From an uncultured Bacteroidales bacterium (GTDB lineage: Bacteria; Bacteroidota; Bacteroidia; Bacteroidales; UBA932), in NCBI GenBank assembly GCA_947168065.1, contig CAMVKH010000003.1, positions 124,001 through 188,000 on the forward strand: DNA of 64,000 nt, in the 5' to 3' direction. The notes below the pieces were generated by a model, which searched no databases, was not told where the DNA came from, and saw only the letters and a list, made by a program, of their open reading frames with translations. Of the stretch, positions 1 through 8,948 are shown one piece after another. Each line of letters begins with the position of its first letter. Position 1 is the first letter of the stretch. The position numbers and the translations under genes were made by a program.

Positions 1-3
1 AAT

Positions 4-1317
4 ATGAAAAAGTTTGCCATCATTCTCCTGACCCTGCTGCTCGCAGTACCCGGATTCGCGCAGGGACGTTATGGAAAGGACAGCGCGGAATGCGTGAAGT
101 ATCTTTCCTACTATTCCGAGCTCGTGAAGCAGAACAACCTCAAGGATGCCGCTCCTTTCTGGCGCCAGGCCTTCAGCCTCTGCCCGCCGACCGCGAACCA
201 GAACATGCTCATCAACGGTCAGCGGATCATGCGCTATGAGATTCCGCAGAACAAGAAGGATCCCGCCCGCTACAAGGAACTCGTGGACACCCTGCTCATG
301 CTGAGCGACGTTCGTGCCCAGTACTATCCCAAGTACAGAGTAAAGAGCCTCGACAACAAGGCCATCGACGTGATCAACTACTTCGATTCCGACTACGAGA
401 CCCAGTACAAGCTCCTGACCGAGGTCCTCACCGAGATCAAGTCCGAGGCCAGCCCGGCCGTCTTCGTCAACCAGATGCAGTCAGCTGTCGCCATGTACCG
501 TAACGAGAAACTCTCTCCGGAAGACGTGATGAACAACTACACCACCATCTCCGGCTACCTCGACGACAAGATCGACTCGAGCAACGATCCGGAATACCGC
601 GGTGCCAAGCAGAGCGTCGAATCGATCCTGATCGACAGTGGCGTTGCTTCCTGCGACAACCTGGTGAGCCTCTACACCCCCCGCTTCGAAGCCAATCCGA
701 ACGACGAGGCGCTCCTGACCAACATGGTCAAGATGCTCTCCAAGAGCGAGTGTATGAACACCGACCTGTTCCTCCGCTCGATCGTGGCCCTCAACGAAAT
801 CAACCCGACCGCCAGCTCGGTCTACGGCCTTTACCGCCTCTACTCCTCGCGTGACGAGAACACGAAGGCCGCCGAAGCCCTCGAGCGCGCCATCAGCCTC
901 CTCAATCCGGAAGATGTGCAGACCAAGGCCGACTATACCTTCGAACTGGCTACCTACTACTTCAAGAAGTGCGGCAAAGCCGCCTCTGCCGTAGCCAAGG
1001 CAAAGGAAGCCGCCGAGATTGACGAGTCGTATCGCGGCAAGTCCTATCTTCTGATCGGAACCATCTGGGGTGCACAGAAATGTGGTGGCGACGAAGTCAG
1101 CAGCCGCGCCCACTTCTGGGTGGCCGTCGACTACCTGCAGCGCGCCGCTTCGGCCGACGCTTCGGTCGCTGAAGAAGCCAACAGCCTGGCCGCTCAGTAC
1201 CGCCGCTACTTCCCGAAGACGGAAGACGCCTTCTTCCTCGACATCACCGACGGCAGCCGCTACACGGTTTCCTGCGCCGGCATGACCGAAAGCACGACGG
1301 TCCGTACCAACAAATAG
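4..1317 (+). CDS. Secreted TPR-like repeat protein upstream of lptC
   Basis: A 437-residue protein with a clear Sec signal peptide (residues 1-19, charged MKK start, hydrophobic core, cleavage near GFAQ). The rest is predominantly helical. The part from about residue 280 to 400 reads like degenerate tetratricopeptide repeats, with regularly spaced Ala/Tyr/Leu positions. It probably acts in the periplasm as a protein-interaction scaffold. It abuts lptC with no gap and ppiD follows, an arrangement familiar in Bacteroidales, so a link to envelope biogenesis is likely but inferred. The ATG lies three bases inside the window, so the upstream promoter is not visible. The exact function is unknown. 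Confidence 0.8.
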   Translation: MKKFAIILLTLLLAVPGFAQGRYGKDSAECVKYLSYYSELVKQNNLKDAAPFWRQAFSLCPPTANQNMLINGQRIMRYEIPQNKKDPARYKELVDTLLMLSDVRAQYYPKYRVKSLDNKAIDVINYFDSDYETQYKLLTEVLTEIKSEASPAVFVNQMQSAVAMYRNEKLSPEDVMNNYTTISGYLDDKIDSSNDPEYRGAKQSVESILIDSGVASCDNLVSLYTPRFEANPNDEALLTNMVKMLSKSECMNTDLFLRSIVALNEINPTASSVYGLYRLYSSRDENTKAAEALERAISLLNPEDVQTKADYTFELATYYFKKCGKAASAVAKAKEAAEIDESYRGKSYLLIGTIWGAQKCGGDEVSSRAHFWVAVDYLQRAASADASVAEEANSLAAQYRRYFPKTEDAFFLDITDGSRYTVSCAGMTESTTVRTNK

Positions 1318-1947
1318 TTGAGAAGGTCCCTTCACTACAGACACTGCACGATGGCTGCTGCACTCGCGGCGGCCATCGTGTCGTTGTTTTCCTGCGGCGA
1401 ACCTGAGTCGCCGGATTTCGATTTCGAGCAGACCCCTGTCCAGGTGGTCCGCGACATGAGCATCCTGCAGACCGACAAGGGTGAAGCCACGATGCGCATG
1501 CACGCGCCGCTGATGCAGCGCTTCAATTTCTTCAAGGATTCGCTCCAGCAATCCTATGAACTCTACTCCGACGGCTTTTTCGTCGATGCCTATACCGAAA
1601 ACGGCCAGCTCGAGACGACCATCACCGCAGAGCAGGCCAAACACGTGACCACGCAGGGCCGCGAATCCTGGAGCGCCTTCGGCAATGTCGTGGTAATCAA
1701 CCATATAAAGGGTGAGAAAATGGAGACCGACACCCTTTACTGGAACCAAGCCGAAAAGCAGATATACACCGACTGCTATGTGCGCCTGACCTCCGACAGC
1801 GGCATGCTCCAGGGCTACGGGATGACCTCCGACGAGCGAGCACGCAATTCGGTCATTTTGCGTCCCTTCGACTGGTACGCCGTGGAGCGCGATTCCACGT
1901 ATTCCTACATCGATACCCTCAATCAGATGGGTCCGAGGAGAAAATAA
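1318..1947 (+). CDS. lptC: LPS export ABC transporter periplasmic protein LptC
   Basis: Predicted LptC, the bitopic/lipoprotein component that hands lipopolysaccharide from LptBFG to the LptA bridge. The 209-residue product has a hydrophobic N-terminus ending in LFSC (a lipobox), then a beta-rich OstA/LptC-like domain with alternating hydrophobic strands (about residues 40-200). A TTG at 1318 directly abuts the preceding stop codon and gives a basic n-region (MRRSLHYRH). An ATG at 1351 is the alternative start. Position between a TPR protein and ppiD matches the usual Bacteroidales neighbourhood. Family assignment rests on layout and context more than on strict motifs. Confidence 0.75.
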   Translation: MRRSLHYRHCTMAAALAAAIVSLFSCGEPESPDFDFEQTPVQVVRDMSILQTDKGEATMRMHAPLMQRFNFFKDSLQQSYELYSDGFFVDAYTENGQLETTITAEQAKHVTTQGRESWSAFGNVVVINHIKGEKMETDTLYWNQAEKQIYTDCYVRLTSDSGMLQGYGMTSDERARNSVILRPFDWYAVERDSTYSYIDTLNQMGPRRK

Positions 1948-2024
1948 TCCGTTTTTCTGCATTTTTTCTCATTTTCCGACTCAACGTTTTACCGCCTTTT
2001 TGCATCTAATAACTGATTTTTGTG

Positions 2025-2032
2025 TACTTTTG
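2025..2032 (+). promoter_or_regulatory. Bacteroidota -7 box (TACTTTTG) for ppiD
   Basis: Matches TAnnTTTG. A TTG at 2000-2002 sits at roughly the -33 position. The predicted leader before the ppiD ATG (2098) is about 60 nt. Confidence 0.6.
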
Positions 2033-2097
2033 CACTTCATCCCCGAAAGGGCCTGATTGGATAGTAACACAAAGATTAATAACTAAAACTAAACACA

Positions 2098-4155
2098 ATG
2101 GCGGTATTAGAGAAAATTCGCGTCAAATTCGGAATTTTAATCACAGTACTCGTCGCGCTGGCGCTCCTGTCGTTCATCCTCGATCCGACGACGCTGCGTT
2201 CAGCCTTCGATCGCTTTTCATCAGACAACAAAGTCGGTACGATGAACGGTAAGTCCGTGTCGTACAAAGAGTTCTATGAGGAGCTCAATACCTATACAGA
2301 GATTGCCAAGATGATGGGCCAGAACCCCTCTTCCGAGGAACAGCAGGCTCAGCTGCGCGACGCAGCCTGGCAGTCCATTTTCGACAACGAAGTCTTCATC
2401 CCGAAGGCTGAGGCGGCCGGCCTGTCCGTCGGTGAGGAAGAGATGCTCGACCTCACGCAGGGAAACAACATTTCCCCGGTCCTCCTCCAGCAGGGTCTCT
2501 TCCTCGACCGCGACGGCAATTTCAGCCGCGAAACCCTGGTCGATTTCGTGCAGTCCATCGACTCCGACGATTCCGGCAACTCCGCCGCCTACTGGTCTTT
2601 CCTCGAAGAAGGCGTCTTCCGCAACCAGCTGTATGCCAAGTACGCTTCCCTCCTGGAAAAGAGCGACGTGCTGAGCGACCTTGAAAAAGCCCGCCTCGTG
2701 GCCGACGGCAACGTCACGGCCGACGTGGACTTTGTCTTCGAACCCATCTCCTTCGTAACCGATAGTACGGTCAAAGTCTCCTCCGAGGAGATCCGCCGCT
2801 ACTTCAACGACCACAAGGAGCAGTTCAAGCAGCCCGCCAACCGCGACATCGAATACGTGATGTGGGAAGTAGTCCCTTCCGCACAGGACTATGCCGACAC
2901 GAAAGCCGAGTTCGACGCCCTCTACGAGGACTTCGCCAAGGCCGACAACCTGAAAGCCTTCGTGACCCTGAACTCCGACAGCAAGTGGAACCCGTACTAC
3001 TTCACGGAAGACCAGCTCTCCGTTACCCCGGAATTCCAGCAGACCGCCTTCCACGCGCCGGTCGGTACGGTCAGCCCCGTCGTCACGGAAGACAAAGCCT
3101 ACGCCGCGATGCGCGTGGCCGACGTCCGGATGATGGCCGACTCCGCACACGTATATTATAAGGTATATCCTTACTCCCAGGAAGCCGAGGCCGACGTCTT
3201 CGTCAACGACCAGCTCCGCAAGACCGATATTTCCCAGTTCACCGAAATGGGCTGGATCACCCAGGACTTCATTCTGGCCAATGGCCTGAACGAACTCGAC
3301 GCCGCTTTCGATTCCCCGCAGAAAGTCTTCAAGGTTAAAAATGTGAACAACCAGGCCATCCTCGCCGTCTATGTTCCCGAGCGGACCAAAGCACTCAAGA
3401 AAGTGCAGGTGGCAACCCTGATGAAGAACGTCCTCCCTTCCGACGAAACCTACCGCGACTTCCAGATGAAGGCCGTGGAGTTCGCCGATGCCTGTGATGG
3501 CAAGTACGAGAACTTCCAGAAGCTTTCCCAGGAGCAGAATCTGCCGGTGATACCTATTAATAATATGCTGCAGACCAACCGTCGCATCGGCCCTGCCGAC
3601 AATGCACGCGAAGTGGTCTCCTGGGTCTTCGACAAGAAGACCAAAGCCGGCCAGGTTTCCGACCTCAAAATCGTCGACAACAAGTACTACTTTGTTACAG
3701 CTGTAACCAAAGTCCGCAAGGAAGGCTACGCCGACATCCAGGATGTCGCGTCCGATATCAGCTCGCTGCTCCAGGCCCGCAAGACGGTCGCCGTGAAGCT
3801 TGACGAAGTCAAAGAGAAGATCGCCGGCCTGACGACGCTCGAACAGGTAGCCGAGACGCTCGGCACCACGGTGAGCCACTATCCCGGCATCTCCTTCGGC
3901 TCGACCCAGTTCAACCAGAATGACCCCGCTCTCGTGGGCGCCGTTGCGGCCGCTCCGGAGGGAACCATCCAGACAGTGGGGGGCAATGTCGGTGTCTATG
4001 TCTTCGAAGTTTCCAACCGTACGGCCGGCAACTTCTTCTCCGAGAATGACGCAGCGACCCAGCTCGCCCGCAAGGCATCCTGGCATAACAGCATTTTACA
4101 GTCCGTAATTGCCAATGAGGCAGATATTAAAGACAACAGAGCAAGATTTTTTTAA
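2098..4155 (+). CDS. ppiD: PpiD/SurA-type periplasmic peptidyl-prolyl isomerase
   Basis: A 685-residue membrane-anchored chaperone/isomerase that should help fold outer-membrane and periplasmic proteins leaving SecYEG. A single transmembrane segment at about residues 12-31 anchors it with a periplasmic body. A SurA-N-like helical domain follows (about 35-200, including a 'VGTMNGKSVSYKEFYEE' type start). Parvulin-like stretches lie near residues 315-345 (HAPVGTVSPVVTEDKAY) and 505-550 (KAGQVSDLKIVDNKYYF). Length fits Bacteroidales PpiD proteins (about 700). It has its own promoter box at 2025 and is followed by a 138-bp gap containing the next promoter. Confidence 0.9.
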   Translation: MAVLEKIRVKFGILITVLVALALLSFILDPTTLRSAFDRFSSDNKVGTMNGKSVSYKEFYEELNTYTEIAKMMGQNPSSEEQQAQLRDAAWQSIFDNEVFIPKAEAAGLSVGEEEMLDLTQGNNISPVLLQQGLFLDRDGNFSRETLVDFVQSIDSDDSGNSAAYWSFLEEGVFRNQLYAKYASLLEKSDVLSDLEKARLVADGNVTADVDFVFEPISFVTDSTVKVSSEEIRRYFNDHKEQFKQPANRDIEYVMWEVVPSAQDYADTKAEFDALYEDFAKADNLKAFVTLNSDSKWNPYYFTEDQLSVTPEFQQTAFHAPVGTVSPVVTEDKAYAAMRVADVRMMADSAHVYYKVYPYSQEAEADVFVNDQLRKTDISQFTEMGWITQDFILANGLNELDAAFDSPQKVFKVKNVNNQAILAVYVPERTKALKKVQVATLMKNVLPSDETYRDFQMKAVEFADACDGKYENFQKLSQEQNLPVIPINNMLQTNRRIGPADNAREVVSWVFDKKTKAGQVSDLKIVDNKYYFVTAVTKVRKEGYADIQDVASDISSLLQARKTVAVKLDEVKEKIAGLTTLEQVAETLGTTVSHYPGISFGSTQFNQNDPALVGAVAAAPEGTIQTVGGNVGVYVFEVSNRTAGNFFSENDAATQLARKASWHNSILQSVIANEADIKDNRARFF

Positions 4156-4192
4156 CATTTTTTCAACAATCGCTGGAAAAATTCCCCAAAAA

Positions 4193-4224
4193 TTTGGACA
4201 TCTAAAATATTATGTCTAATTTTG
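4193..4224 (+). promoter_or_regulatory. Bacteroidota promoter (TTTG / TAATTTTG) for the coiled-coil lipoprotein
   Basis: TTTG at 4193-4196 and TAATTTTG at 4217-4224 are separated by 20 bp, the best-spaced -33/-7 pair in the window. The leader to the ATG at 4294 is about 65 nt and very AT-rich. Confidence 0.7.
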
Positions 4225-4293
4225 AGGCGATAAACTGTGTAGTAATTTATTGTTTAACCAAAAAATCATAAACACACTTAACAAATTTTTTTT

Positions 4294-7200
4294 ATGAAAA
4301 AGATTATTTATTCACTGGTGATCATGATTGCTGCCGGCAGTCTGTTCACTTCATGTATTGACCAGGTTGAGCCTGTCGGTATCCTCGACATGCGCTCCGC
4401 CAAGGCCGAATACATCCGCGCGCTGAAAAACCTGCGTGACGCTGACGCCGAGTTCCGTCGCGCCGAGGCTCAGCTCAAGCTGGCTGATGCACGTTATCGT
4501 GACGCTGAGACGGCCTGGATGAACGCCCAGACCGAGAATCAGAACCTTCTGAACGAACTGCAGGCCCTCCTCAACGAGGCCCAGGCTATGGAGAACGAAC
4601 TCCGTGCCGCCCAGATCGCTGACGAGATCGCCCGCATGGAAATGAAGATGGAAGAAGACGCCAAACAGCACGAGATCAACATGCTGAATCTCGAGCAGAA
4701 CCTCAACCAGGCTGCTGAAGACCTCCGCGTCGCCCTCCGCAACATCGCCCTCCACTCCCAGGACCTGACCAACGACGAGAAACTCGCCGTGGCTGAAGCT
4801 GTCGCCATCTACGAAGGTATCTACGAGGTTTACCTGAAGCAGGCTGTTAAGGTCAAAGAAGCCCAGGCCTATGTTGACTCTCTTTATCAGCAGAAAGCCC
4901 GTTTTGCTGATAAGGATTGGGATAGCGAGAATCATAAGTATGCATACAAAGTAGATCTTTGGGAGCGCGAAATCGCTCGTGCAAATTACCGTATTGATCA
5001 AGCTAAAGCTAAGTTGGATGAGGTTCCTTCCCCGGATGAAATCGACATGAACGAATGGAACGCCGAGCTCGAGGCTATGCAGGCTGAGATCGACGCCCTG
5101 ACGTACAACTTCAACACCACCACGGTCAAGGAAATCGCCGAGTACTATGTGAATAATGTCCACGACGGTGTGAAGGCTTTCAACGACGCTGTCACCGTCT
5201 TCCTGGCCCAGTTCGACGGCTACAACCTCGCCCCGCTCACCAAGGCTGAAGAAGCTCTGATCAAAGCCGGTGAGAAGACCCAGGACGACTTCAAGCAGCA
5301 GATGGCCGACTCCATCGCATTCCCGAAATTCCCGAAAGGTGAAATCAGTGCTGCTACTTTCAACAAGTTCGGTTATCTGCTCAAGAGCTACGTGCAGGCT
5401 GCTCCGAATGCCACGACCAACATCATGGCTCCGGCCGCCGACACCATCAAGATCGTCGGTCCCGTCAACCAGGCAATGAAGGACTTCATCATGGGTAAGG
5501 CTGGCAACGGTGAGAAATCGCAGAAGTACGAATACACCGACAAGAACAAAGTCAAACAGACCCTCTATGCAAACTATGGTCTTTGGGGTGCCTACGATAT
5601 TCTCGAGCGTGAACTCGTGACTACTCAGGAAGAGGCTGCCAGCGAAGAGAAGGTGAAAGAACTTGAGAAGGAAATGAAGAAGCAGGACAGCATTTGGGCT
5701 AAACACCGTCAGATCCTGATCGACGGCCTTGCCAAGTTTGAACCTTATACCAAGGCAATCGATGAGTACACTAAAGCTGTCGAAAAGAATGGTAATGGTG
5801 CTAAGGGCATGGTCCAGGCCATCAAGGACATCAAGACCGCTTTCGGTCATGTGAAAGGACTGACCCAGGCTAACTTTGACTACTACGACTCCACGGAATT
5901 CTTCAAGGCTATTATCGCTTTTGCCAAGGCACGCGAAGAATATCTTGACTACACGGCTCCCAAGGCTGCGGATATTGATCCTCAGAGCGACACCAAGCGT
6001 GACTCCACCGTATTCTATTACAGCAAGGGCAAGTCTGGTGCCGGTAAGCCGATTCTCGCTTCCAAGAAATTCACGGAACTGACCTGGGAAGAACTGCGTG
6101 CCGGTGAATACGAATATGACACCACCAACCCGGGTGACAACACGCCTTATGGCAGTTCTCAGACCAACGCCTTCGGCAACATCATCAAACAGTTGATGGG
6201 TGCCAACTTCGCTACTGCGCTTACCGGTGCTACGATTGCTGACCCGACCGTGTCTGACGCCATGACCAGCGCACTGTACAATACCTACACCCTCGTTACC
6301 TGGGATGATCCCAAGAAGATTCAGAAGGGTGGTGAAGATTATATGTCCGCTGATATCACGGCCAAGAAGAAGGCTGTCAAGGATGCCGTCCAGGAATACC
6401 TTGATGTATACAATTCCTTCTGGAACAAGAGCGTGACGGCTGCTGGCACCGAATACGATGCTTACTTCACCGCTGTCGAAAGTAACGCCAAGGCTGCTGA
6501 CATTGCCAAGGCTAAGACGAACGCCGAGAAGGCTATCGCAGCTCTCCTCGATCCGACCCTCGATCCGAAGTGCTACACGCTCAATACCTTCAAACCGTAT
6601 GAGGACAAGGCTCCGATCGTGACCTTCAGCGATGGTACGAATGTCGATAATACGGATGCCATCAACGCTGTCCTTACGGCTGTTGATCCTTCCTGCACTA
6701 ACAAGGAGGACAACAAATGGTTCGAGACCAACCCGATTTCGGGAGGTGCGATCTTCAACGGCAACAAGACTGATTTCTACAAAGCCATGAAGGCTGAGTA
6801 CGATTACTATGTTGCTACCAACCCGAAGATTACCGACGAACTCGCCGCTGTCAAGGCTTGGATTGAGGAAGTCGAGAAGACCTTCAAGGCTGACGCCGAG
6901 AAGACCGACAAGGCTGACGAAGCTGGTTACAAGGCTTGGCAGAAGGCCTACAAGGCTGCTACCGAGCACGCTGCCGACCTGCTCGAATTCATTGGTGCTC
7001 TCGCTGAATTCACCGGCCTCGATGAAGAAGGCGATCCGAACGGTATCGTGCAGATCCTGGGTTCCTATGACGATCCGGATTCCATCACCCCGAATAACTG
7101 GTTCGAACTCCTGAACAAGAACATCCTCGGTGACTGCGACGGTTGGATTGATGGTCTCGGCGGTGCCCAGCTCGCACTCGCTGAAGAGCTCTTCCCTGAC

Positions 7201-7749
7201 TTCCCTGAGGTCTTCCAGGGCTGGAAGGAAGCTATCGAAGAGTACAACGATGAGAAGGCTCACCTCGAAATCCTGATGGATTCCTTCAAGAAGGCTTACT
7301 ATGCTGCCGCCAAGGCTGCCGGTTATGACGAGTTCAATAAAGAAGGCAAAGCTGCAGGTGACTGGGATGCCCTGTTTAAGGCATACAAAGATGCTCGTGA
7401 AGCCTACGTTCAGTCGTTGAAGAATGAAATTGCAGCTCAGACGACAAGAATTGATAATAATGCTAAGAAGATTGCTGATTACTGGAGTGAACTTCCTGTT
7501 ATCAATATTGAAATCGCTGATGCTGAAGCTAACCTCAAGATTGAACAGCATCGTCTTAATGCTCTTGAGGATGCTCTTGCACTTGCCAAGGCTAACATGG
7601 AGAAGATTCTCGAGTATGTCCAGAGCCAGGATGCGAACTTCGTGTTGCTCAACGCTTACGCTAACAATACGTCTGTCGATGCGAGCGCGCTCCAGGCTGC
7701 CCTTCAGGCCCTCAAGAGCCTCGGTATCTCGATTCCGGGTATTATCTAA
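4294..7749 (+). CDS. Giant coiled-coil lipoprotein of unknown function
   Basis: I do not recognise this 1151-residue protein. It starts MKKIIYSLVIMIAAGSLFTSC, a lipoprotein signal with the lipidated cysteine at about residue 21. The next residues, to about 190, are almost uninterrupted heptad-type helix rich in Ala, Glu, Gln and Arg. A mixed middle (about 270-960) has many Lys/Ala/Asp helical pieces and aromatic segments. The C-terminal about 120 residues return to long amphipathic helix and end in a short hydrophobic tail. The two terminal coiled coils could pack against each other as a long hairpin. A strong promoter precedes it. A small outer-membrane barrel gene follows after 51 bp, probably co-transcribed, so a surface or periplasm-spanning structural role is plausible. 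Function is not assignable from sequence. Confidence 0.85.
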   Translation: MKKIIYSLVIMIAAGSLFTSCIDQVEPVGILDMRSAKAEYIRALKNLRDADAEFRRAEAQLKLADARYRDAETAWMNAQTENQNLLNELQALLNEAQAMENELRAAQIADEIARMEMKMEEDAKQHEINMLNLEQNLNQAAEDLRVALRNIALHSQDLTNDEKLAVAEAVAIYEGIYEVYLKQAVKVKEAQAYVDSLYQQKARFADKDWDSENHKYAYKVDLWEREIARANYRIDQAKAKLDEVPSPDEIDMNEWNAELEAMQAEIDALTYNFNTTTVKEIAEYYVNNVHDGVKAFNDAVTVFLAQFDGYNLAPLTKAEEALIKAGEKTQDDFKQQMADSIAFPKFPKGEISAATFNKFGYLLKSYVQAAPNATTNIMAPAADTIKIVGPVNQAMKDFIMGKAGNGEKSQKYEYTDKNKVKQTLYANYGLWGAYDILERELVTTQEEAASEEKVKELEKEMKKQDSIWAKHRQILIDGLAKFEPYTKAIDEYTKAVEKNGNGAKGMVQAIKDIKTAFGHVKGLTQANFDYYDSTEFFKAIIAFAKAREEYLDYTAPKAADIDPQSDTKRDSTVFYYSKGKSGAGKPILASKKFTELTWEELRAGEYEYDTTNPGDNTPYGSSQTNAFGNIIKQLMGANFATALTGATIADPTVSDAMTSALYNTYTLVTWDDPKKIQKGGEDYMSADITAKKKAVKDAVQEYLDVYNSFWNKSVTAAGTEYDAYFTAVESNAKAADIAKAKTNAEKAIAALLDPTLDPKCYTLNTFKPYEDKAPIVTFSDGTNVDNTDAINAVLTAVDPSCTNKEDNKWFETNPISGGAIFNGNKTDFYKAMKAEYDYYVATNPKITDELAAVKAWIEEVEKTFKADAEKTDKADEAGYKAWQKAYKAATEHAADLLEFIGALAEFTGLDEEGDPNGIVQILGSYDDPDSITPNNWFELLNKNILGDCDGWIDGLGGAQLALAEELFPDFPEVFQGWKEAIEEYNDEKAHLEILMDSFKKAYYAAAKAAGYDEFNKEGKAAGDWDALFKAYKDAREAYVQSLKNEIAAQTTRIDNNAKKIADYWSELPVINIEIADAEANLKIEQHRLNALEDALALAKANMEKILEYVQSQDANFVLLNAYANNTSVDASALQAALQALKSLGISIPGII

Positions 7750-7800
7750 TCAAGCGAATAATCTTATACCCAACAAAAACACGTTTTTAAAACGGACAAT

Positions 7801-8760
7801 ATGTTGAAAAGATTAAGCATACTTATCATGACAATCCTTATGGTTGTGCCTGCAGTGGCACAACCTAAGGAGGGTTGTGAGTGTGTGTTTGCACCGAAGG
7901 CAGGACAGTTCCAGTTCCAGCTGAATGTAGGTACGGGTCAGTTCTTCAACGATATGACGGGCCTGTATTACATGCTTCCGGACGAGGACGGTACGGCGAT
8001 TGGTATCGGCAGCGATGCCAACACGCTGGAGCCGGGTACGTTCGGCAACGCCTACATCAGCGGTGACCTCTCTACCCTGCTGACGAACACCGGCAGCCTC
8101 AATTTCATGACGAGGAACTGGTCGGTGGGAATGAAACTGTTCCTTACGGATCACATCAACATCAACCTGTCGGGTGCATACATCCTGAACATGCAGCCGA
8201 ACAAGCCTTTCCAGGAAGGTGAGCGCTATGATATCGCCGGTCTGAACTTCAAGGACTACGATATCAGCGTTACCCCGGCCACCGTGGCCCCGGGCGACGA
8301 CTATGCGCAGAAAGCCATCCTCGGTGCGGTGACGAACCGGTTGATGGTGCAGTTGGGAACGGAGTACTACTTCAACACGAAGAACGAGCGCATCTTCCCG
8401 TATCTGGGCGTATTCGGCCAGTTCAAGATGGCGCGCATCGAGAGCTTCTACCCGTACACGGGACAGTTCATGCCGACGGACTATCCGGCTGGCGAAGGCT
8501 ATCCCGATATGGTGAACGAGGAGGTTGACATGTATCGTACCTCTCGCGGTGGACAGGCCCTCGGCTTCGGAGGTGGTATCAACTTCGGTGTGGAATACGC
8601 GTTGATGGAAGGTCTGTTCGTAGGTATCGAGGTCGCGCCGGTGTGCTACCAGTACACGCTCCTGCATCTGCAGGTCGGCGGCCAGGATCCGTACTACGCT
8701 TCGAACCACAATCTCCGCGCATTCGCATTCCCGCAACTCACATTCGGATTCAGATTCTAA
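7801..8760 (+). CDS. Small outer-membrane beta-barrel protein
   Basis: A 319-residue exported protein with a signal peptide (residues 1-20, cleavage near AVAQ). Alternating hydrophobic/polar strands rich in Gly, Tyr and Phe run throughout. The last residues (PQLTFGFRF) end in phenylalanine, the usual barrel-assembly signal. Stretches such as 'NRLMVQLGTEYYFNTKNER' and 'FPYLGVFGQFKMARIESFY' look like barrel strands with short turns. It lies 51 bp downstream of the coiled-coil lipoprotein and is followed by a strong hairpin terminator, so the pair forms a two-gene unit. The specific ligand or role is unknown; an OmpW/OmpA-barrel-like fold is the best guess. Confidence 0.8.
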   Translation: MLKRLSILIMTILMVVPAVAQPKEGCECVFAPKAGQFQFQLNVGTGQFFNDMTGLYYMLPDEDGTAIGIGSDANTLEPGTFGNAYISGDLSTLLTNTGSLNFMTRNWSVGMKLFLTDHININLSGAYILNMQPNKPFQEGERYDIAGLNFKDYDISVTPATVAPGDDYAQKAILGAVTNRLMVQLGTEYYFNTKNERIFPYLGVFGQFKMARIESFYPYTGQFMPTDYPAGEGYPDMVNEEVDMYRTSRGGQALGFGGGINFGVEYALMEGLFVGIEVAPVCYQYTLLHLQVGGQDPYYASNHNLRAFAFPQLTFGFRF

Positions 8761-8790
8761 AAACCTGACGCAAGTCAGTACTGAAAAAAT

Positions 8791-8823
8791 AAAGGGTGAT
8801 CCAATATAGATCACCCTTCATTT
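8791..8823 (+). terminator. Rho-independent, probably bidirectional terminator
   Basis: A perfect 10-bp stem (AAGGGTGATC at 8792-8801 with GATCACCCTT at 8809-8818), preceded by an A-run and followed by CATTTTTT. It closes the lipoprotein/barrel operon and could also stop the convergent permease transcript. Confidence 0.85.
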
Positions 8824-8831
8824 TTTATGTT

Positions 8832-8932
8832 CGTCATTCCCGGCTTGACCGTGAATCTCATCATCGTCAAGGCTCCGTTGGCTCTGGTTTTCGGGCTGGA
8901 CAGCAAAGAAAATGCTGTTCAGCCCGAAAACC
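8832..8932. repeat. Composite palindromic repeat (gtcattcccggc motif + GGTTTTCGGGCTG hairpin)
   Basis: Two motifs in a convergent intergenic gap. First, a CGTCATTCCCGGCTTGACCG palindrome at 8832-8851. Second, a hairpin with a 19-bp stem (8886-8904 with 8914-8932, one mismatch, 9-nt loop AAAGAAAAT). The linker holds GGCTCCGTTGGCTCTGG. The same combination in inverse orientation, expanded by a tandem array, occurs at 17337-17707. Confidence 0.8.
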
Positions 8933-8948
8933 ACCTGCCACTCCGCCC

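Noticed and set aside
4351-7551. A 3.2-kb open frame opposite the coiled-coil lipoprotein
   Set aside because: It mirrors the codon pattern of the sense gene and has no signal, domain or promoter of its own.
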